A stretch of DNA of 34,655 nucleotides from Betaproteobacteria bacterium HGW-Betaproteobacteria-6 (GCA_002842145.1 PHCF01000095.1:1-34655), one strand, 5' to 3'. Shown: positions 24,097 to 33,287, counted from the first letter of the stretch. Translations and numbers: made by a program. Notes: a model not told the origin generated them from the letters alone.

Positions 24097-25257
24097 CTAC
24101 AAGCGCCGGCTCTGGTCGCCGCTGGCAAATCCGAGCAAGGTTTCATCCAGGCCGCGACCGATGGCGATGACCTTGAACAGTTCGCCCATCTCGTGCGGCA
24201 TCAGTAACTTGCCGACCGCGCCTGCTGCCCGGATATAGTCGGGCGTACCCTGCGGAATTGCCGCCAGGCAGTCGAGAATCCCGCAATTGAGCAAGAACTG
24301 CCCCTGGCTGCTGTAACCAAGCAACTCCAACCCCTTCGCGTGGGCCGCCGCAATAATTGCCGTGAAATCGACGTGGACCGTAACATCCTGCAAGCCGGGC
24401 AAATAGAACGGGTCAGGGTGCGCATGGTGGCGGTAATGGCACATCAAGGTGCCGCGCCCGCGTTGCTGGTGGTAATACTCGCGACGCGGGAATCCATAAT
24501 CGATCAACAATAGCGCCCCCTGGCGCAGACGATGCCCCCATTCCGCCGCCCAGGCCCGGGCGGCGAGACTGATTTCGCTTTCGAAACCTGGCGGCAAGCT
24601 GCATTGGTCGCCGATTTCCTCGGCGGCGGCGAGGAGGGCACCGCTTGCCGGACGCTCGTTCCAGGCAAAGCTACCGGTCTCATCGACGACGACGCCGCGC
24701 TCGAAAATTCCACCATCCCGCCAGGCCACGATGTGAGCCGGCATGGCATCAAGCAATTCATTGGCCACGACGACGCCCGAAAACTCGTCAGGCAAGCGAT
24801 CGAGCCATTCAACCCGCGACAACAAGTGCGGCGCGGCCAGCGCGATGGTTTCCTGCTGACGCTGGCGCAGATCCGCCGACAAATCGAGAATCAAATAGTG
24901 CTCAGGCAAGGCTTCGGCCTGCTCCAGGGCCAGTAACAGGTCAGCCGCCAGTCGCCCTGAACCTGCCCCCACTTCCAGTACTACCGGGGTCGATGCGGCT
25001 ATGATCTGGGCTATCTGACGGGCCAGCGCCTGCCCGAACAAGAATGTCATCTCGGGCGACGTGATGAAATCGCCGGCCGCCCCGAATTTGCGCGCGCCGG
25101 CGGCGTAGTAGCCGAGCCCCGGTGCGTAGAGCAGTTGCTCCATGAAGCTGGCAAAGGATAGCCAGCCCCCGGCGGCAGAAACCTCGTCGACGAGTTTCTG
25201 ATGCAGACGCTGGCTGTGGGCAAGCGCCTCCGGTGCGGGGTTCGGCAGGTTATTCAT
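24097..25257 (-). CDS. MidA/NDUFAF7-like SAM-dependent methyltransferase
   Basis: Member of the MidA/NDUFAF7 (formerly DUF185) family, 386 residues. In mitochondria NDUFAF7 methylates an arginine of the complex I subunit NDUFS2 during assembly; the bacterial role is less clear. Signatures are SFASFMEQLLYAPGLGYYAA, the GDFITSPEMTFLFGQALA block, the SAM motif VVLEVGAGSGRLAADLL, and VVVANELLDAMP. The start is placed at MNNLPNPAPEALAHS (25257); the frame is open 11 codons upstream, but these reach into the divergent FIST leader. It stands about 4.4 kb from the NDUFA9-like gene, another complex I-associated family. Confidence 0.9.
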   Translation of the reverse strand: MNNLPNPAPEALAHSQRLHQKLVDEVSAAGGWLSFASFMEQLLYAPGLGYYAAGARKFGAAGDFITSPEMTFLFGQALARQIAQIIAASTPVVLEVGAGSGRLAADLLLALEQAEALPEHYLILDLSADLRQRQQETIALAAPHLLSRVEWLDRLPDEFSGVVVANELLDAMPAHIVAWRDGGIFERGVVVDETGSFAWNERPASGALLAAAEEIGDQCSLPPGFESEISLAARAWAAEWGHRLRQGALLLIDYGFPRREYYHQQRGRGTLMCHYRHHAHPDPFYLPGLQDVTVHVDFTAIIAAAHAKGLELLGYSSQGQFLLNCGILDCLAAIPQGTPDYIRAAGAVGKLLMPHEMGELFKVIAIGRGLDETLLGFASGDQSRRL

Positions 25258-25352
25258 GGCAAGTTCAAAAAGTGTCAATTTTACGGCCACAGCAAGAATT
25301 TCACGGCCGGCTATGCTATTTTTGCATTCTGCACCAACGGGGGAGACTGAAC

Positions 25353-26495
25353 TTGCGCGTCAAACAAATAATCAATCGCAAGCCGGCAGATCTGGCCGTG
25401 GCGCTGAACAGCCTGAAAGATGCCCCGGCCGATCTGCTTCTGGTTTTTGGCGGCATCGAGCATTTCACATCCACCGATTTCCACGATTCCCTTCGCAACG
25501 CCTTTCCCGCAGCCTTGCTGCTCGGCTGCACGACAGCCGGAGAGATCACTGCGGAAGGCGTCGACGATGGGACGTGTACCATCACGGCGATCAAGTTCGA
25601 GCAAACCCGCCTGAATCCGGCCACCACCCACCTGTCAGGCATGGATGACTCCTTCTCAGCCGGTGAGCGCCTGGGAACACAGCTCGCAGCGCCCGGCCTC
25701 AAGGCCGTACTGGTCTTCGGACCTGGTGTAAAAATTAACGGCAGCGCGCTAGTCAACGGCATTAGCGGGGTCATTGGCAACACCATCCCGATTACCGGCG
25801 GGCTGGCCGGCGACGGGGGCGCCTTCAGGGAAACTTTCACCGTCGGCGCTCACGGCGTGGCAAATGAGCAGGTGGTTGCAATCGGCCTGAGCGGCGACAA
25901 TCTGCGCTTCGGCCATGGCTCCTTCGGCGGCTGGGAGCCGTTCGGCCCGGCCCGCAAGGTGACGCGTTGCACCGGCAATGTCCTGCACGAACTGGATGGC
26001 GAGCCGGCGCTGGAAATTTACCGCCGCTATCTCGGCGAGCATGCCAAAGGACTGCCGGCTTCGGGCCTGCTTTTTCCGTTCGCCATGTTGGGCGAAGACC
26101 ATAGTGCGGTCGGCCTTATTCGCACCATTCTAGGTATTGACGAGGCCAGCGGCAGCCTGATCCTGGCTGGCGAAATTGATCCAGACGGTTACTTGCGCCT
26201 GATGCACGCCAGCACCGACAAGCTGGTCAACGGCGCCGAATCTGCCGCAGAAGCCGCCCTCGGCATGCTTCAGGGCAATGCAGACTGCCTAGCTGTTTTG
26301 ATCAGCTGTGTCGGGCGAAAGCTGGTCATGGGCGACCGGGTCGACGAAGAAGTCGAGGCTGTCAGCGAGGTGTTTGGCAACGCCGGGGTGCTCACGGGTT
26401 TTTACTCCTACGGCGAAATCAGCCCGTTTTCGACCGGGGCATCCTGCAAGCTGCACAATCAAACAATGACCATCACCTGCCTACGCGAGGACTGA
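25353..26495 (+). CDS. FIST domain sensory protein
   Basis: Protein of 380 residues with FIST N and FIST C domains, which are proposed to bind small molecules such as amino acids and to feed signal transduction. The N-terminal domain shows PADLLLVFGG, LLGCTTAGEIT and TGGLAGDGGAF; the C-terminal part shows ALEIYRRYLG, GSLILAGEIDPDG and the Cys-bearing LISCVGRKLVMGDR, then GVLTGFYSYGEISPF. The start is a TTG at 25353, with a GGGGGAG ribosome site about 8 bp upstream; the frame is open 40 codons earlier, but that part has neither ribosome site nor family match. There is no signal peptide or membrane segment. The hybrid kinase starts 10 bp after the stop, so the pair probably forms one signalling unit. 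Confidence 0.9.
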   Translation: MRVKQIINRKPADLAVALNSLKDAPADLLLVFGGIEHFTSTDFHDSLRNAFPAALLLGCTTAGEITAEGVDDGTCTITAIKFEQTRLNPATTHLSGMDDSFSAGERLGTQLAAPGLKAVLVFGPGVKINGSALVNGISGVIGNTIPITGGLAGDGGAFRETFTVGAHGVANEQVVAIGLSGDNLRFGHGSFGGWEPFGPARKVTRCTGNVLHELDGEPALEIYRRYLGEHAKGLPASGLLFPFAMLGEDHSAVGLIRTILGIDEASGSLILAGEIDPDGYLRLMHASTDKLVNGAESAAEAALGMLQGNADCLAVLISCVGRKLVMGDRVDEEVEAVSEVFGNAGVLTGFYSYGEISPFSTGASCKLHNQTMTITCLRED

Positions 26496-26505
26496 TCGCA
26501 GTCTC

Positions 26506-29262
26506 ATGCAAAAGACCCTACTCCGTCAGCTTAAACGCAGCTTGGGTATAGCCAGTGAAGACGAGCTGGCCGACTTGCTGGGCGCCATGCGAAAGGCAGC
26601 CGCAACCGCCGATCCCGCCTTGCGCGGCGCCCTTGAGGGATTTGGCGAGTTCCTGACACGAGTCAATGGCAGCTACGAGCAATACGAACGCGACTTGGAT
26701 TTGCGTACACGCAGCCTGGAAATTTCGTCCTCCGAGCTATCGGATAGCAATGAGAAGCTGCGTCTGTCACTGGCCGACCGGGAGAATGCGTTGCGCTCCC
26801 TGCGCAAAACCGTCCGACATTTGTTGCCGGATAACGACCATGGCGAACACGATGCCACGTTTGCCGATGAGGATATTGCCGAGCTTTCGAAGCGCATTTC
26901 CTCGATGGTTGCCGAGAGCGAGCACGGCCGCCGCGAACTGGCTACGCAGAAATTCGCGCTCGACCAGCATGCGATCGTCAGCATTACCGACGCGGCCGGC
27001 ACCATCCTCTACGCCAACGACCGTTTTTGCCAAATCAGCGGCTTTTCCCGCGAGGAACTGGTCGGCCGCAATCACCGGATCGTCAATTCAGGAATACATC
27101 CGCCCGAAATGTTCCGCGACATGTGGCACACCATTTCGCTTGGCCAGGTCTGGCGTGGCGAAATCTGCAACAGGGCGCAGAATGGGAACCTGTACTGGGT
27201 CAACGCCACCATCGTCCCGCTACTCAACTCCGCCGGCAGGCCGGAGCGCCATATCGCCATCCGCACCGACATCACCGACCGCAAGCACATCGAGGCACAA
27301 CTGTCGGATCAGTTGCATCTCGTCGAAGAGTTGATCGAAGCCATTCCCCTACCGGTTTACCTGAAGGACAGCGAGGGACGCTACCTTCGCCTGAACCGGG
27401 CTTTCGAACTGTTTTTCCAGGTCAAGCGCGAGGCAATCATCGGCCATACGCTGCATGACCTTCTCCCCCCGGAAGATGCCTTCCTGCATACGGAAAAAGA
27501 CACCGAACTGTTTTCCAGCAAGGGGATGCAGTCCTATGAGGCCACGGTGCATAGCCGGGATGGCGCCATTCACGAAACGGTCTATCGCAAGGCGGCACTG
27601 ACCCGACGTGATGGGAGCGTTTCCGGCTTGCTGGGTGTGATCGTCGATATAACCGAGCGCAAGCAGGCAGAAATTGAGGTGCTGCGCGCCAAGGAGGCTG
27701 CCGAAGCGGCCAGCCAGGCGAAAAGCGACTTCCTCGCCAACATGAGCCACGAAATCCGTACCCCGATGAACGGGGTGATCGGGATGACCGATTTGGCCCT
27801 GGAAACCGCGTTGACCGCAGAACAGCGCGACTATCTCAATATCGCCAAGTCGTCTGCCGAGTCACTGCTCACCATCATCAACGACATTCTCGATTTTTCG
27901 AAAATAGAAGCGGGCAAGCTGCATGTCGAAGAGATTTCCTTCGATCTCTATCGTCTGATTTCTGAAGTTCTCAAGCCGCTGGCACTGCGTGCCCACGAAA
28001 AGGGAATAGAGTTACTCAACGAAGTCCTCCATGACGTGCCACGCTATGTGAAGGGCGACCCCAGTCGTATTCGGCAGGTGCTGGTCAACCTCGTCGGCAA
28101 CGCCATCAAATTCACCCGGCAAGGGGAAATTGCCCTGCGCACCGAGTTACTGCAGTTGCAGCTTGGCCAGGCGACCATTCATTTTTCGGTGCGCGATACC
28201 GGCATCGGCATCGCTGCTGAAAAGCAAGGGCTCATTTTTGATGCCTTCTCGCAGGAAGATTCTTCGACAACACGAAAATATGGGGGCACCGGACTCGGCC
28301 TGAGTATTTGCCGTCGCCTGGTTGAACTGATGGGTGGCCGAATGTGGGTGCAGAGCGAGATCGGGAACGGTAGTACCTTCCACTTTTCGGTCCAGCTGCT
28401 ACTCTCGACACCCGCGACACCCACCGCCGGCAGCGAAATCGACCTCTCCGGCCGTCAGATTCTCATCGTTGACGACAATGCGACCAATCGGCGCATCCTG
28501 AGCAACATGCTCGGCTTGCTCAGAACGACGACCCGCGATGTCGATTCGGCGGAGGCCGCTCTCACCCTACTTCAGGAAGGCAGCACTGCATTCGACTGTA
28601 TTCTGCTCGACGCGCAGATGCCTGAGATGGATGGCTACGAACTCGCACGCCGTCTGCGCCAAACGGTCCCAAACCGGCCCCCCATGCTGATGCTCTCATC
28701 CGGCGCCCTGAGGGGCGATGCTCAGCGCTGCCAGGAAGCCGGCATCGCCGGATTTTTCTCAAAGCCGATTTCGCTTGACGAGTTGCATGGGGCGCTCGGT
28801 CGTCTGTTCGACAACGCGCCAACCGTCGACACCCCCGCCGCCAAGCCGCTGGTCACCCGCCATTCGCTGCGGGAAAGTCGGGGCCCCCTGAAAATCCTGC
28901 TCGTCGAAGATCATCCAACCAACCAGAAGCTGACCCTCGGCCTGCTCGGCAAATGGGGGCACGAAACGACGCTGGCTCAGAATGGACAGGAAGCACTCGA
29001 CTTGCTGCAAAACCACTCGTTCGACCTCATCCTGATGGACATGCAGATGCCGGTCATGGGTGGGATCGAGGCGACCGAGCGCATCCGCGCCCGCGAAGCC
29101 GAGCTCAAGCTGCCGCCTACACCAATCATTGCAATGACCGCTGCGGCGATGCAGGATGATCGCGACGCCTGCCTCGCCGCCGGCATGGACGACTATCTTT
29201 CGAAGCCGATCCGGGTCAAGGATTTGCAGGAAAAGCTCGAGTCGATCATCGGAAACCACTGA
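26506..29262 (+). CDS. Hybrid sensor histidine kinase with two PAS domains and two receiver domains
   Basis: Cytoplasmic hybrid kinase of 918 residues without membrane segments. Residues 55-150 are probable coiled coil. PAS 1 is at about 150-260 (ending [11 protein letters not shown]) and PAS 2 at about 272-388 (DITERKQAE). HisKA follows, with phospho-acceptor H415 in [15 protein letters not shown], then HATPase with N-box GNAIKFT (531-537), G1 DTGIGIA and G2 GGTGLGLS. Receiver 1 (about 650-770) has its phospho-Asp at D702, and receiver 2 (about 795-915) at D845 ([13 protein letters not shown]). The lack of transmembrane segments and the coupling to the FIST gene suggest that FIST supplies the input. 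There is no output domain or Hpt domain, so a separate Hpt or regulator is needed. Confidence 0.94.
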   Translation: MQKTLLRQLKRSLGIASEDELADLLGAMRKAAATADPALRGALEGFGEFLTRVNGSYEQYERDLDLRTRSLEISSSELSDSNEKLRLSLADRENALRSLRKTVRHLLPDNDHGEHDATFADEDIAELSKRISSMVAESEHGRRELATQKFALDQHAIVSITDAAGTILYANDRFCQISGFSREELVGRNHRIVNSGIHPPEMFRDMWHTISLGQVWRGEICNRAQNGNLYWVNATIVPLLNSAGRPERHIAIRTDITDRKHIEAQLSDQLHLVEELIEAIPLPVYLKDSEGRYLRLNRAFELFFQVKREAIIGHTLHDLLPPEDAFLHTEKDTELFSSKGMQSYEATVHSRDGAIHETVYRKAALTRRDGSVSGLLGVIVDITERKQAEIEVLRAKEAAEAASQAKSDFLANMSHEIRTPMNGVIGMTDLALETALTAEQRDYLNIAKSSAESLLTIINDILDFSKIEAGKLHVEEISFDLYRLISEVLKPLALRAHEKGIELLNEVLHDVPRYVKGDPSRIRQVLVNLVGNAIKFTRQGEIALRTELLQLQLGQATIHFSVRDTGIGIAAEKQGLIFDAFSQEDSSTTRKYGGTGLGLSICRRLVELMGGRMWVQSEIGNGSTFHFSVQLLLSTPATPTAGSEIDLSGRQILIVDDNATNRRILSNMLGLLRTTTRDVDSAEAALTLLQEGSTAFDCILLDAQMPEMDGYELARRLRQTVPNRPPMLMLSSGALRGDAQRCQEAGIAGFFSKPISLDELHGALGRLFDNAPTVDTPAAKPLVTRHSLRESRGPLKILLVEDHPTNQKLTLGLLGKWGHETTLAQNGQEALDLLQNHSFDLILMDMQMPVMGGIEATERIRAREAELKLPPTPIIAMTAAAMQDDRDACLAAGMDDYLSKPIRVKDLQEKLESIIGNH

Positions 29263-29314
29263 TTCGACGTATAAGTTCTCCGACCATCGGGCGACACAAG
29301 GTAAACTGGCCGAA

Positions 29315-29358
29315 CTTCAATTTCACGCCAAAAAACCGGTTGACCGTAGGAATGATGC
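29315..29358 (+). repeat. Dispersed GGTTGACCGT repeat, copy 7
   Basis: Plus-strand order is CTTCAATTTCACGCC, an A-tract instead of the usual T-tract, CCGGTTGACCGTAG, GAATGATGC. It lies in the 132-bp gap between the hybrid kinase stop and ttcA. The flank GAATGATGC is close to GAATCGATGC of copy 2. Confidence 0.78.
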
Positions 29359-29394
29359 TTATCAGTCCCGACGCCGCCATCTTTTCCGTGCACC

Positions 29395-30258
29395 ATGACC
29401 CAATCGAACAACCTGCAAAAGCTGCGTAAATTTCTTGAAGGCCGTACCGGCAAAGCAATCATCGACTACAACATGATCGAGGATGGCGACACGGTACTCG
29501 TCTGCGTTTCCGGGGGCAAAGACTCGTACACACTGCTCGCCATGCTAATGGCCCTGCAGCAGCGTGCTCCAGTCAAATTCCGCCTGATTGCCATGAATCT
29601 CGATCAGAAGCAGCCCGGTTTTCCCGCCGACATCCTGCCTCGCTACTTCGATTCGATCGGCATTGAACACCGGATTGTCGAAGCTGACACCTATTCTGTC
29701 GTCAAGGAAAAGATACCGGAGGGGAAGACCACCTGTTCCCTCTGTTCCCGTCTGCGCCGCGGCATCATCTACCGTACAGCCAAGGAACTCGGCGCCAACA
29801 AGATAGCCCTCGGTCACCATCGCGACGACATGGTTCATACCTTGTTCCTTAACATGCTATTTGGCGGCAAGCTCAAGGCCATGCCACCCAAACTCGTCAC
29901 CGACGACAAAGCGCATGTCGTCATCCGTCCGCTGGCCTACTGTGCCGAGGCGGACATCGCCAAATTCGCCCGCGGCATGGAGTTCCCGATCATCCCCTGC
30001 AACCTCTGCGGCTCACAGGACAACCTGCAACGCCAGAAGATCCGCGAAATGATGCAGGATTGGGACAAGCGCTATCCCGGCCGTACCGAGTCCGTATTCA
30101 CCGCCATGCAGAATGTCGTGCCATCCCATCTTGCCGACAGCAATTTGTTCGACTTCCGCGGACTGACCTTGGACACTCTGGTCGACGAGGGCGATATCGC
30201 CTTCGATACCCTGGAAATGCCGATCAGCGGTACCATCCCAATAAGCCTTTCGGCATAA
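29395..30258 (+). CDS. ttcA: tRNA 2-thiocytidine biosynthesis protein TtcA
   Basis: Fe-S dependent enzyme that thiolates cytidine 32 of certain tRNAs. The 287-residue product has the PP-loop SGGKDS (ATP binding), the CxxC of the cluster site in [27 protein letters not shown], and the second conserved Cys motif [13 protein letters not shown]. The final conserved block [18 protein letters not shown] is present. The length is close to the E. coli protein, which is about 25 residues longer, mainly at the N terminus. It has an ATG start and no strong ribosome site. Copy 7 of the dispersed repeat lies about 40 bp upstream. Confidence 0.95.
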   Translation: MTQSNNLQKLRKFLEGRTGKAIIDYNMIEDGDTVLVCVSGGKDSYTLLAMLMALQQRAPVKFRLIAMNLDQKQPGFPADILPRYFDSIGIEHRIVEADTYSVVKEKIPEGKTTCSLCSRLRRGIIYRTAKELGANKIALGHHRDDMVHTLFLNMLFGGKLKAMPPKLVTDDKAHVVIRPLAYCAEADIAKFARGMEFPIIPCNLCGSQDNLQRQKIREMMQDWDKRYPGRTESVFTAMQNVVPSHLADSNLFDFRGLTLDTLVDEGDIAFDTLEMPISGTIPISLSA

Positions 30259-30286
30259 TGCAGAAGCGTTACGATCAACATATAAT
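30257..30286 (+). promoter_or_regulatory. Possible promoter of the cyclase-FHA gene
   Basis: A perfect -10 hexamer TATAAT (30281-30286) sits 34 bp before the ATG at 30320, just after the ttcA stop. No good -35 element is seen at 16-18 bp spacing, so the call rests on the -10 box and position alone. Confidence 0.4.
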
Positions 30287-30319
30287 GGGCGGTCGTCAAT
30301 TACAGGACTCTTGGTAGCC

Positions 30320-31157
30320 ATGAGCACCACGCAACGAAAAGGCCATGCATGCAGTGGAACGTTGCCTCAAGCGCATGAAACGCTCCATCGACGGCTACAA
30401 GGGCAAGACCATCCAGATCGTTGGCGACGAATTACTCGGCGCCTTCGAAACGGCCGAAGATGCCTGCCAGGCTGCCATCGACATGCAACAGCGCATAGCC
30501 GATCTGCCGCCTGTCTCCGGCCTGAAACTGACCATTCGTATCGGCCTGCACTGCGGCGAAGTCGCCGATGATGGCAAAAAATTGACCGGCCCGGCCATAT
30601 CAACCGCAGCCCGTATTGCCGGCATTGCTCGCCGTAACCAGATTTTGTGCAGCTCTCTTCTGGTCCAGGCACTGGCCGAACCAAGCTTTATCTCCGCCGA
30701 CCCTGTCCCGGAGCTCGGTACAGTCCCGGAGGAGGGTGAAGCGCTGGCCCTTTTCCAGATCAACTGGCCAAGCTATCAGGCGGGCAGCGTCATTTCGGCC
30801 CACTCGACTTTCGGCCCCAACAGAATTACGCCTCCCGAGCGCCTGTGCGTTCGCCATCGCGGCAAAGCCTTCCTGCTCGACGACAAGACCCCGGTCCTGA
30901 CCATCGGACGCGATCTCGGCTGCAAATTGATTATCGATGACCGCAAGGCATCCCGACAGCATGCACGGGTGGAATGGCGAGGAGATGGTTTCTATCTCGT
31001 CGACACGAGCACCAACGGTTGTTTTGTCACGCTATCTGGGCGTCAGGAAGTGATGATACGGCGTCATGAAATCCAGCTCGAGAGTAGGGGCCAAATCTGT
31101 TTCGGGAACTCCGGCAACGATCCCTTGGCTGAAGTTGCCGAGTTCGAGCTCCTTTAA
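30320..31157 (+). pseudogene. Class III adenylate/guanylate cyclase domain plus FHA domain, frame broken at the 5' end
   Basis: From 30339 on the frame encodes EKAMHAVERCLKRMKRSID, then the cyclase homology region IQIVGDELLGAF, IGLHCGEV, TGPAISTAARIAGIA. A C-terminal FHA domain follows, with TIGRDLGCKLIIDD, KASRQHARVEW and DTSTNGCFV, all with the phosphothreonine-binding residues. The ATG at 30320 gives only MSTTQR before the frame is lost. In relatives a beta-strand with the first metal-binding Asp (type FADISGST) lies between these two pieces, so about 20 codons appear to be missing. The ATG at 30345 would give a 270-residue protein lacking that Asp and so probably no cyclase activity. A deletion in the genome and an assembly fault are both possible. 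Confidence 0.75.
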
Positions 31158-31165
31158 ATAGAATT

Positions 31166-31185
31166 CGGCCATCCGCAGATGGCCG
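31166..31185. terminator. Hairpin between the cyclase-FHA and psiF genes, possible bidirectional terminator
   Basis: A perfect 8-bp stem (CGGCCATC at 31166-31173, GATGGCCG at 31178-31185) with a CGCA loop lies between two converging genes. There is no clear T-run on either side; the minus-strand side continues AATTCTATTT, which is only weakly T-rich. Confidence 0.5.
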
Positions 31186-31206
31186 ATTGGACTCTAAGCG
31201 AATCGA

Positions 31207-31464
31207 TTACTTGGCGGCAGCGTCGGCCGTGCACTTCTTCATGAAGCTGTTCTTGGCGGCGCCAGCCAGCTTCTTTTCCTTGGCCGTAGCTGCACATGCC
31301 GCGTTTTCCGGAGGAGTGCCGGCTTCGCGGGTGCATTTTTTCATAAAGCTGTTCTTCGCTGCCCCGGCCAGCTTTTTCTCGGCAGCCCTGGCCGCGCAAT
31401 CATCAGCGGCGTAGGCCGTCGTAGCAGTGAAAGCAACAATCAACAGACCAATCAATTTCTTCAT
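31207..31464 (-). CDS. PsiF repeat protein, periplasmic
   Basis: An 85-residue secreted protein with two PsiF repeats. A signal peptide (MKKLIGLLIVAFTATTAYA) is followed by two nearly identical units, CAARAAEKKLAGAAKNSFM and CAATAKEKKLAGAAKNSFM, each closed by KKC. The four Cys can pair within each unit. PsiF of E. coli is phosphate-starvation inducible, but its biochemical role is unknown. The start at 31464 has a GAGAGGGG site about 10 bp upstream; the frame is open for 22 more codons, but these would spoil the signal peptide. It follows hprK but seems to have its own leader. Confidence 0.88.
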   Translation of the reverse strand: MKKLIGLLIVAFTATTAYAADDCAARAAEKKLAGAAKNSFMKKCTREAGTPPENAACAATAKEKKLAGAAKNSFMKKCTADAAAK

Positions 31465-31513
31465 TGGGAGTCCCCTCTCTCTAGGTTTGAAAAGCCAAAA
31501 TACTATCGGCCAT

Positions 31514-32449
31514 TCATGCGTCATCGTCAAGCATGGTGCGCTGCTGACGATCCATGAAATCCTGCATGCTGTCTATTCCCCGTAACTGAAGTATGGTGTT
31601 GCGCACAGCAGCCTCAAGTAACACGGCCAGATTGCGGCCAGCCGCCACGGGAATGACCACCTTGCGTATCGGCACTCCCAAAACCTCATGGGTCTGCGCA
31701 TCGAGCGGCAGACGTGGCGCGTCGGCAGCGGTGGCAGTTTTTTGTAGATGAACGATCAGCTTGAGCTTCATTTTCCGGCGCGATGCCGTTTCGCCAAAGA
31801 TCGTCCGGATATTGAGCAGACCGAGCCCGCGTACCTCCAGAAAATCACGCAGCATGCCGGGGCAGCGGCCTTCAATGGTAGTCGGCGCAATGCGGGCCAT
31901 TTCGACCACATCATCAGCAACCAAGCCATGCCCTCGGGAAATGAGTTCCAGGGCCAGCTCTGATTTACCGACTCCGGAGTCGCCGGTTATCAGGACCCCC
32001 ATTCCGAGCACGTCCATGAATACCCCGTGGAGGCTGACGGTATCGGCAAGTCGTGCGGACAGGTAGATACGCAACAGATCGATAATCGCCGAACAGGGCT
32101 TTGGCGAAAAAATCAGCGGGGTTTTTAACTGGGTACAGGTCTCAACGACCAGTGGTGGTGGCGTCAAGCCGTCAGCAACGATCACCGCTGGCGGCTGCGC
32201 ACCAAGAAGATCACCGAGCATTTGTGCGAAGCGACGCTCGCCGATGCGCATGGCCCATTCGTGTTCGGCAAGGCCGAGAACCTGTAGACGTTCCGGGTGA
32301 ATGATATTGATGTGACCAACCAGATCGGCGCCGTAGTTGTTGGAGCCTTTGATCTCAATACGGCGATCAGCCTGCGGAACAATATTCCAGTTCAACAGCA
32401 GTTTTTCGCGGTTGTCCTCGTAAAGCTGAACCAAGCTTACGTGGCGCAC
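31514..32449 (-). CDS. hprK: HPr kinase/phosphorylase
   Basis: HprK phosphorylates and dephosphorylates HPr of the phosphotransferase system on a serine. The 311-residue product contains the N-terminal HprK domain (residues 1 to about 130), the Walker A motif GDSGVGKSELALELI, and the HprK signature LEVRGLGLLNIRTIFGE. The start is GTG (MRHVSLVQLYEDNREKL), 9 bp after the ptsN stop; no better start is available nearby. In betaproteobacteria without sugar transporters of this system it belongs to a regulatory phospho-relay together with the nitrogen-type EIIA encoded next door. The final residues (QQRTMLDDDA) are typical. Confidence 0.95.
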   Translation of the reverse strand: MRHVSLVQLYEDNREKLLLNWNIVPQADRRIEIKGSNNYGADLVGHINIIHPERLQVLGLAEHEWAMRIGERRFAQMLGDLLGAQPPAVIVADGLTPPPLVVETCTQLKTPLIFSPKPCSAIIDLLRIYLSARLADTVSLHGVFMDVLGMGVLITGDSGVGKSELALELISRGHGLVADDVVEMARIAPTTIEGRCPGMLRDFLEVRGLGLLNIRTIFGETASRRKMKLKLIVHLQKTATAADAPRLPLDAQTHEVLGVPIRKVVIPVAAGRNLAVLLEAAVRNTILQLRGIDSMQDFMDRQQRTMLDDDA

Positions 32450-32458
32450 GAACGAAAC

Positions 32459-32905
32459 TCAACCCTGAAACAGGGCGACAACGGCGGCCGGATCAGCCGC
32501 AGCGTGGAGCTTTTCGCGGAATGCACGATCCGAAAAGTTCTGGGCCAACTCGGAAAGTATCTGCAAATGCTGCTCAGTCGCTTGCTCGGGAACCAATAAA
32601 ACGAAGAGCAGATCAACGGGACGGCCATCGGGAGAATCGAACGGCACGGGCGTAGCCAGGCGCAGGAACGCGCCGACGGCCTGTTTCAGCCCCTTGATTC
32701 GACCGTGGGGAATCGCCACCCCCTGACCCAAGCCCGTAGAGCCGAGCTTCTCGCGAGCGAACAGGCTATCGAAAATGATTGATCGGGCAAGGCCGAGGCG
32801 ATTTTCGAAAAGCATGCCAGCTTGCTCGAAGACCCGCTTCTTGCTACTGGCTTCAAGATCGAGCAGAACCTGATCGGTTGATAGAAGGTTAATTAAGGGG
32901 TTCAT
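32459..32905 (-). CDS. ptsN: Nitrogen-type PTS EIIA protein PtsN
   Basis: EIIA(Ntr), the last phosphoryl carrier of the nitrogen PTS, which adjusts potassium and nitrogen metabolism by protein contacts. The 148-residue product has the family core SKKRVFEQAGMLFENR, the phospho-His in GVAIPHGRIKGL, and LLFVLLVPEQATEQHLQILSELA. Length is normal. The ATG at 32905 has no clear ribosome site and comes directly after a probable terminator that ends hpf, so expression may depend on read-through or on a promoter inside hpf. hprK follows 9 bp downstream. Confidence 0.94.
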   Translation of the reverse strand: MNPLINLLSTDQVLLDLEASSKKRVFEQAGMLFENRLGLARSIIFDSLFAREKLGSTGLGQGVAIPHGRIKGLKQAVGAFLRLATPVPFDSPDGRPVDLLFVLLVPEQATEQHLQILSELAQNFSDRAFREKLHAAADPAAVVALFQG

Positions 32906-32913
32906 AGAAGCTT

Positions 32914-32950
32914 GAGAAAAACAAAGGCCGCAACCTGTTACGGCGCGGCC
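32914..32950 (-). terminator. Probable rho-independent terminator or attenuator between hpf and ptsN
   Basis: On the minus strand a 6-bp GC-only stem (GGCCGC/GCGGCC, 32926-32931 with 32945-32950, extendable by one A-T pair) is followed at once by TTTGTTTTTCTC. It ends 9 bp before the ptsN start, so it would reduce, not abolish, transcription into ptsN-hprK if they share the rpoN-hpf transcript. Confidence 0.7.
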
Positions 32951-32960
32951 TGTTCAGCGC

Positions 32961-33287
32961 TTATTCAGCGGCGGGGTGCAGCCCCGGCTTGTCACCGCGA
33001 TGGTGGTCCTGGACCTTTTGCTTGTATTTCTGAACCTGACGGTCCAACTTGTCGAACAAGGCATCGATAGAGGCGTAGAGATCGTCACCGGACTCTTCGA
33101 CATGGATATCCTTGCCCGGAACGTGAAGGGTAACTTCACCTTTCTGCTTGAGTTTTTCAACCGACAGCACGACGTTAACGCCGGTTACCTTGTCGAAATG
33201 GCGGATCACGGGATCGAGCTTGTTTTCGACGTATTCGCGAAGTGCCGGGGTAACTTCAATGTGGTGACCACTAATCTGCAGATTCAC
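32961..33287 (-). CDS. hpf: Ribosome hibernation promoting factor, short form
   Basis: Binds the 30S subunit and helps silence ribosomes in stationary phase. The 108-residue length is that of the short form. The conserved opening [24 protein letters not shown] and the RxxxHFDKV segment are present, and the tail ends in [15 protein letters not shown]. The start is GTG at 33285-33287, with a GAGGAG ribosome site. That GTG overlaps the TGA that ends the present rpoN frame, but this overlap arises from the apparent loss of rpoN sequence and may not be real. Confidence 0.93.
   Translation of the reverse strand: MNLQISGHHIEVTPALREYVENKLDPVIRHFDKVTGVNVVLSVEKLKQKGEVTLHVPGKDIHVEESGDDLYASIDALFDKLDRQVQKYKQKVQDHHRGDKPGLHPAAE

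Noticed and set aside
25233..25352. Longer version of the FIST protein starting 40 codons upstream
   Set aside because: The stretch overlaps the divergent methyltransferase start, has no ribosome site, and is followed by a TTG with a strong GGGGGAG site at the right distance.
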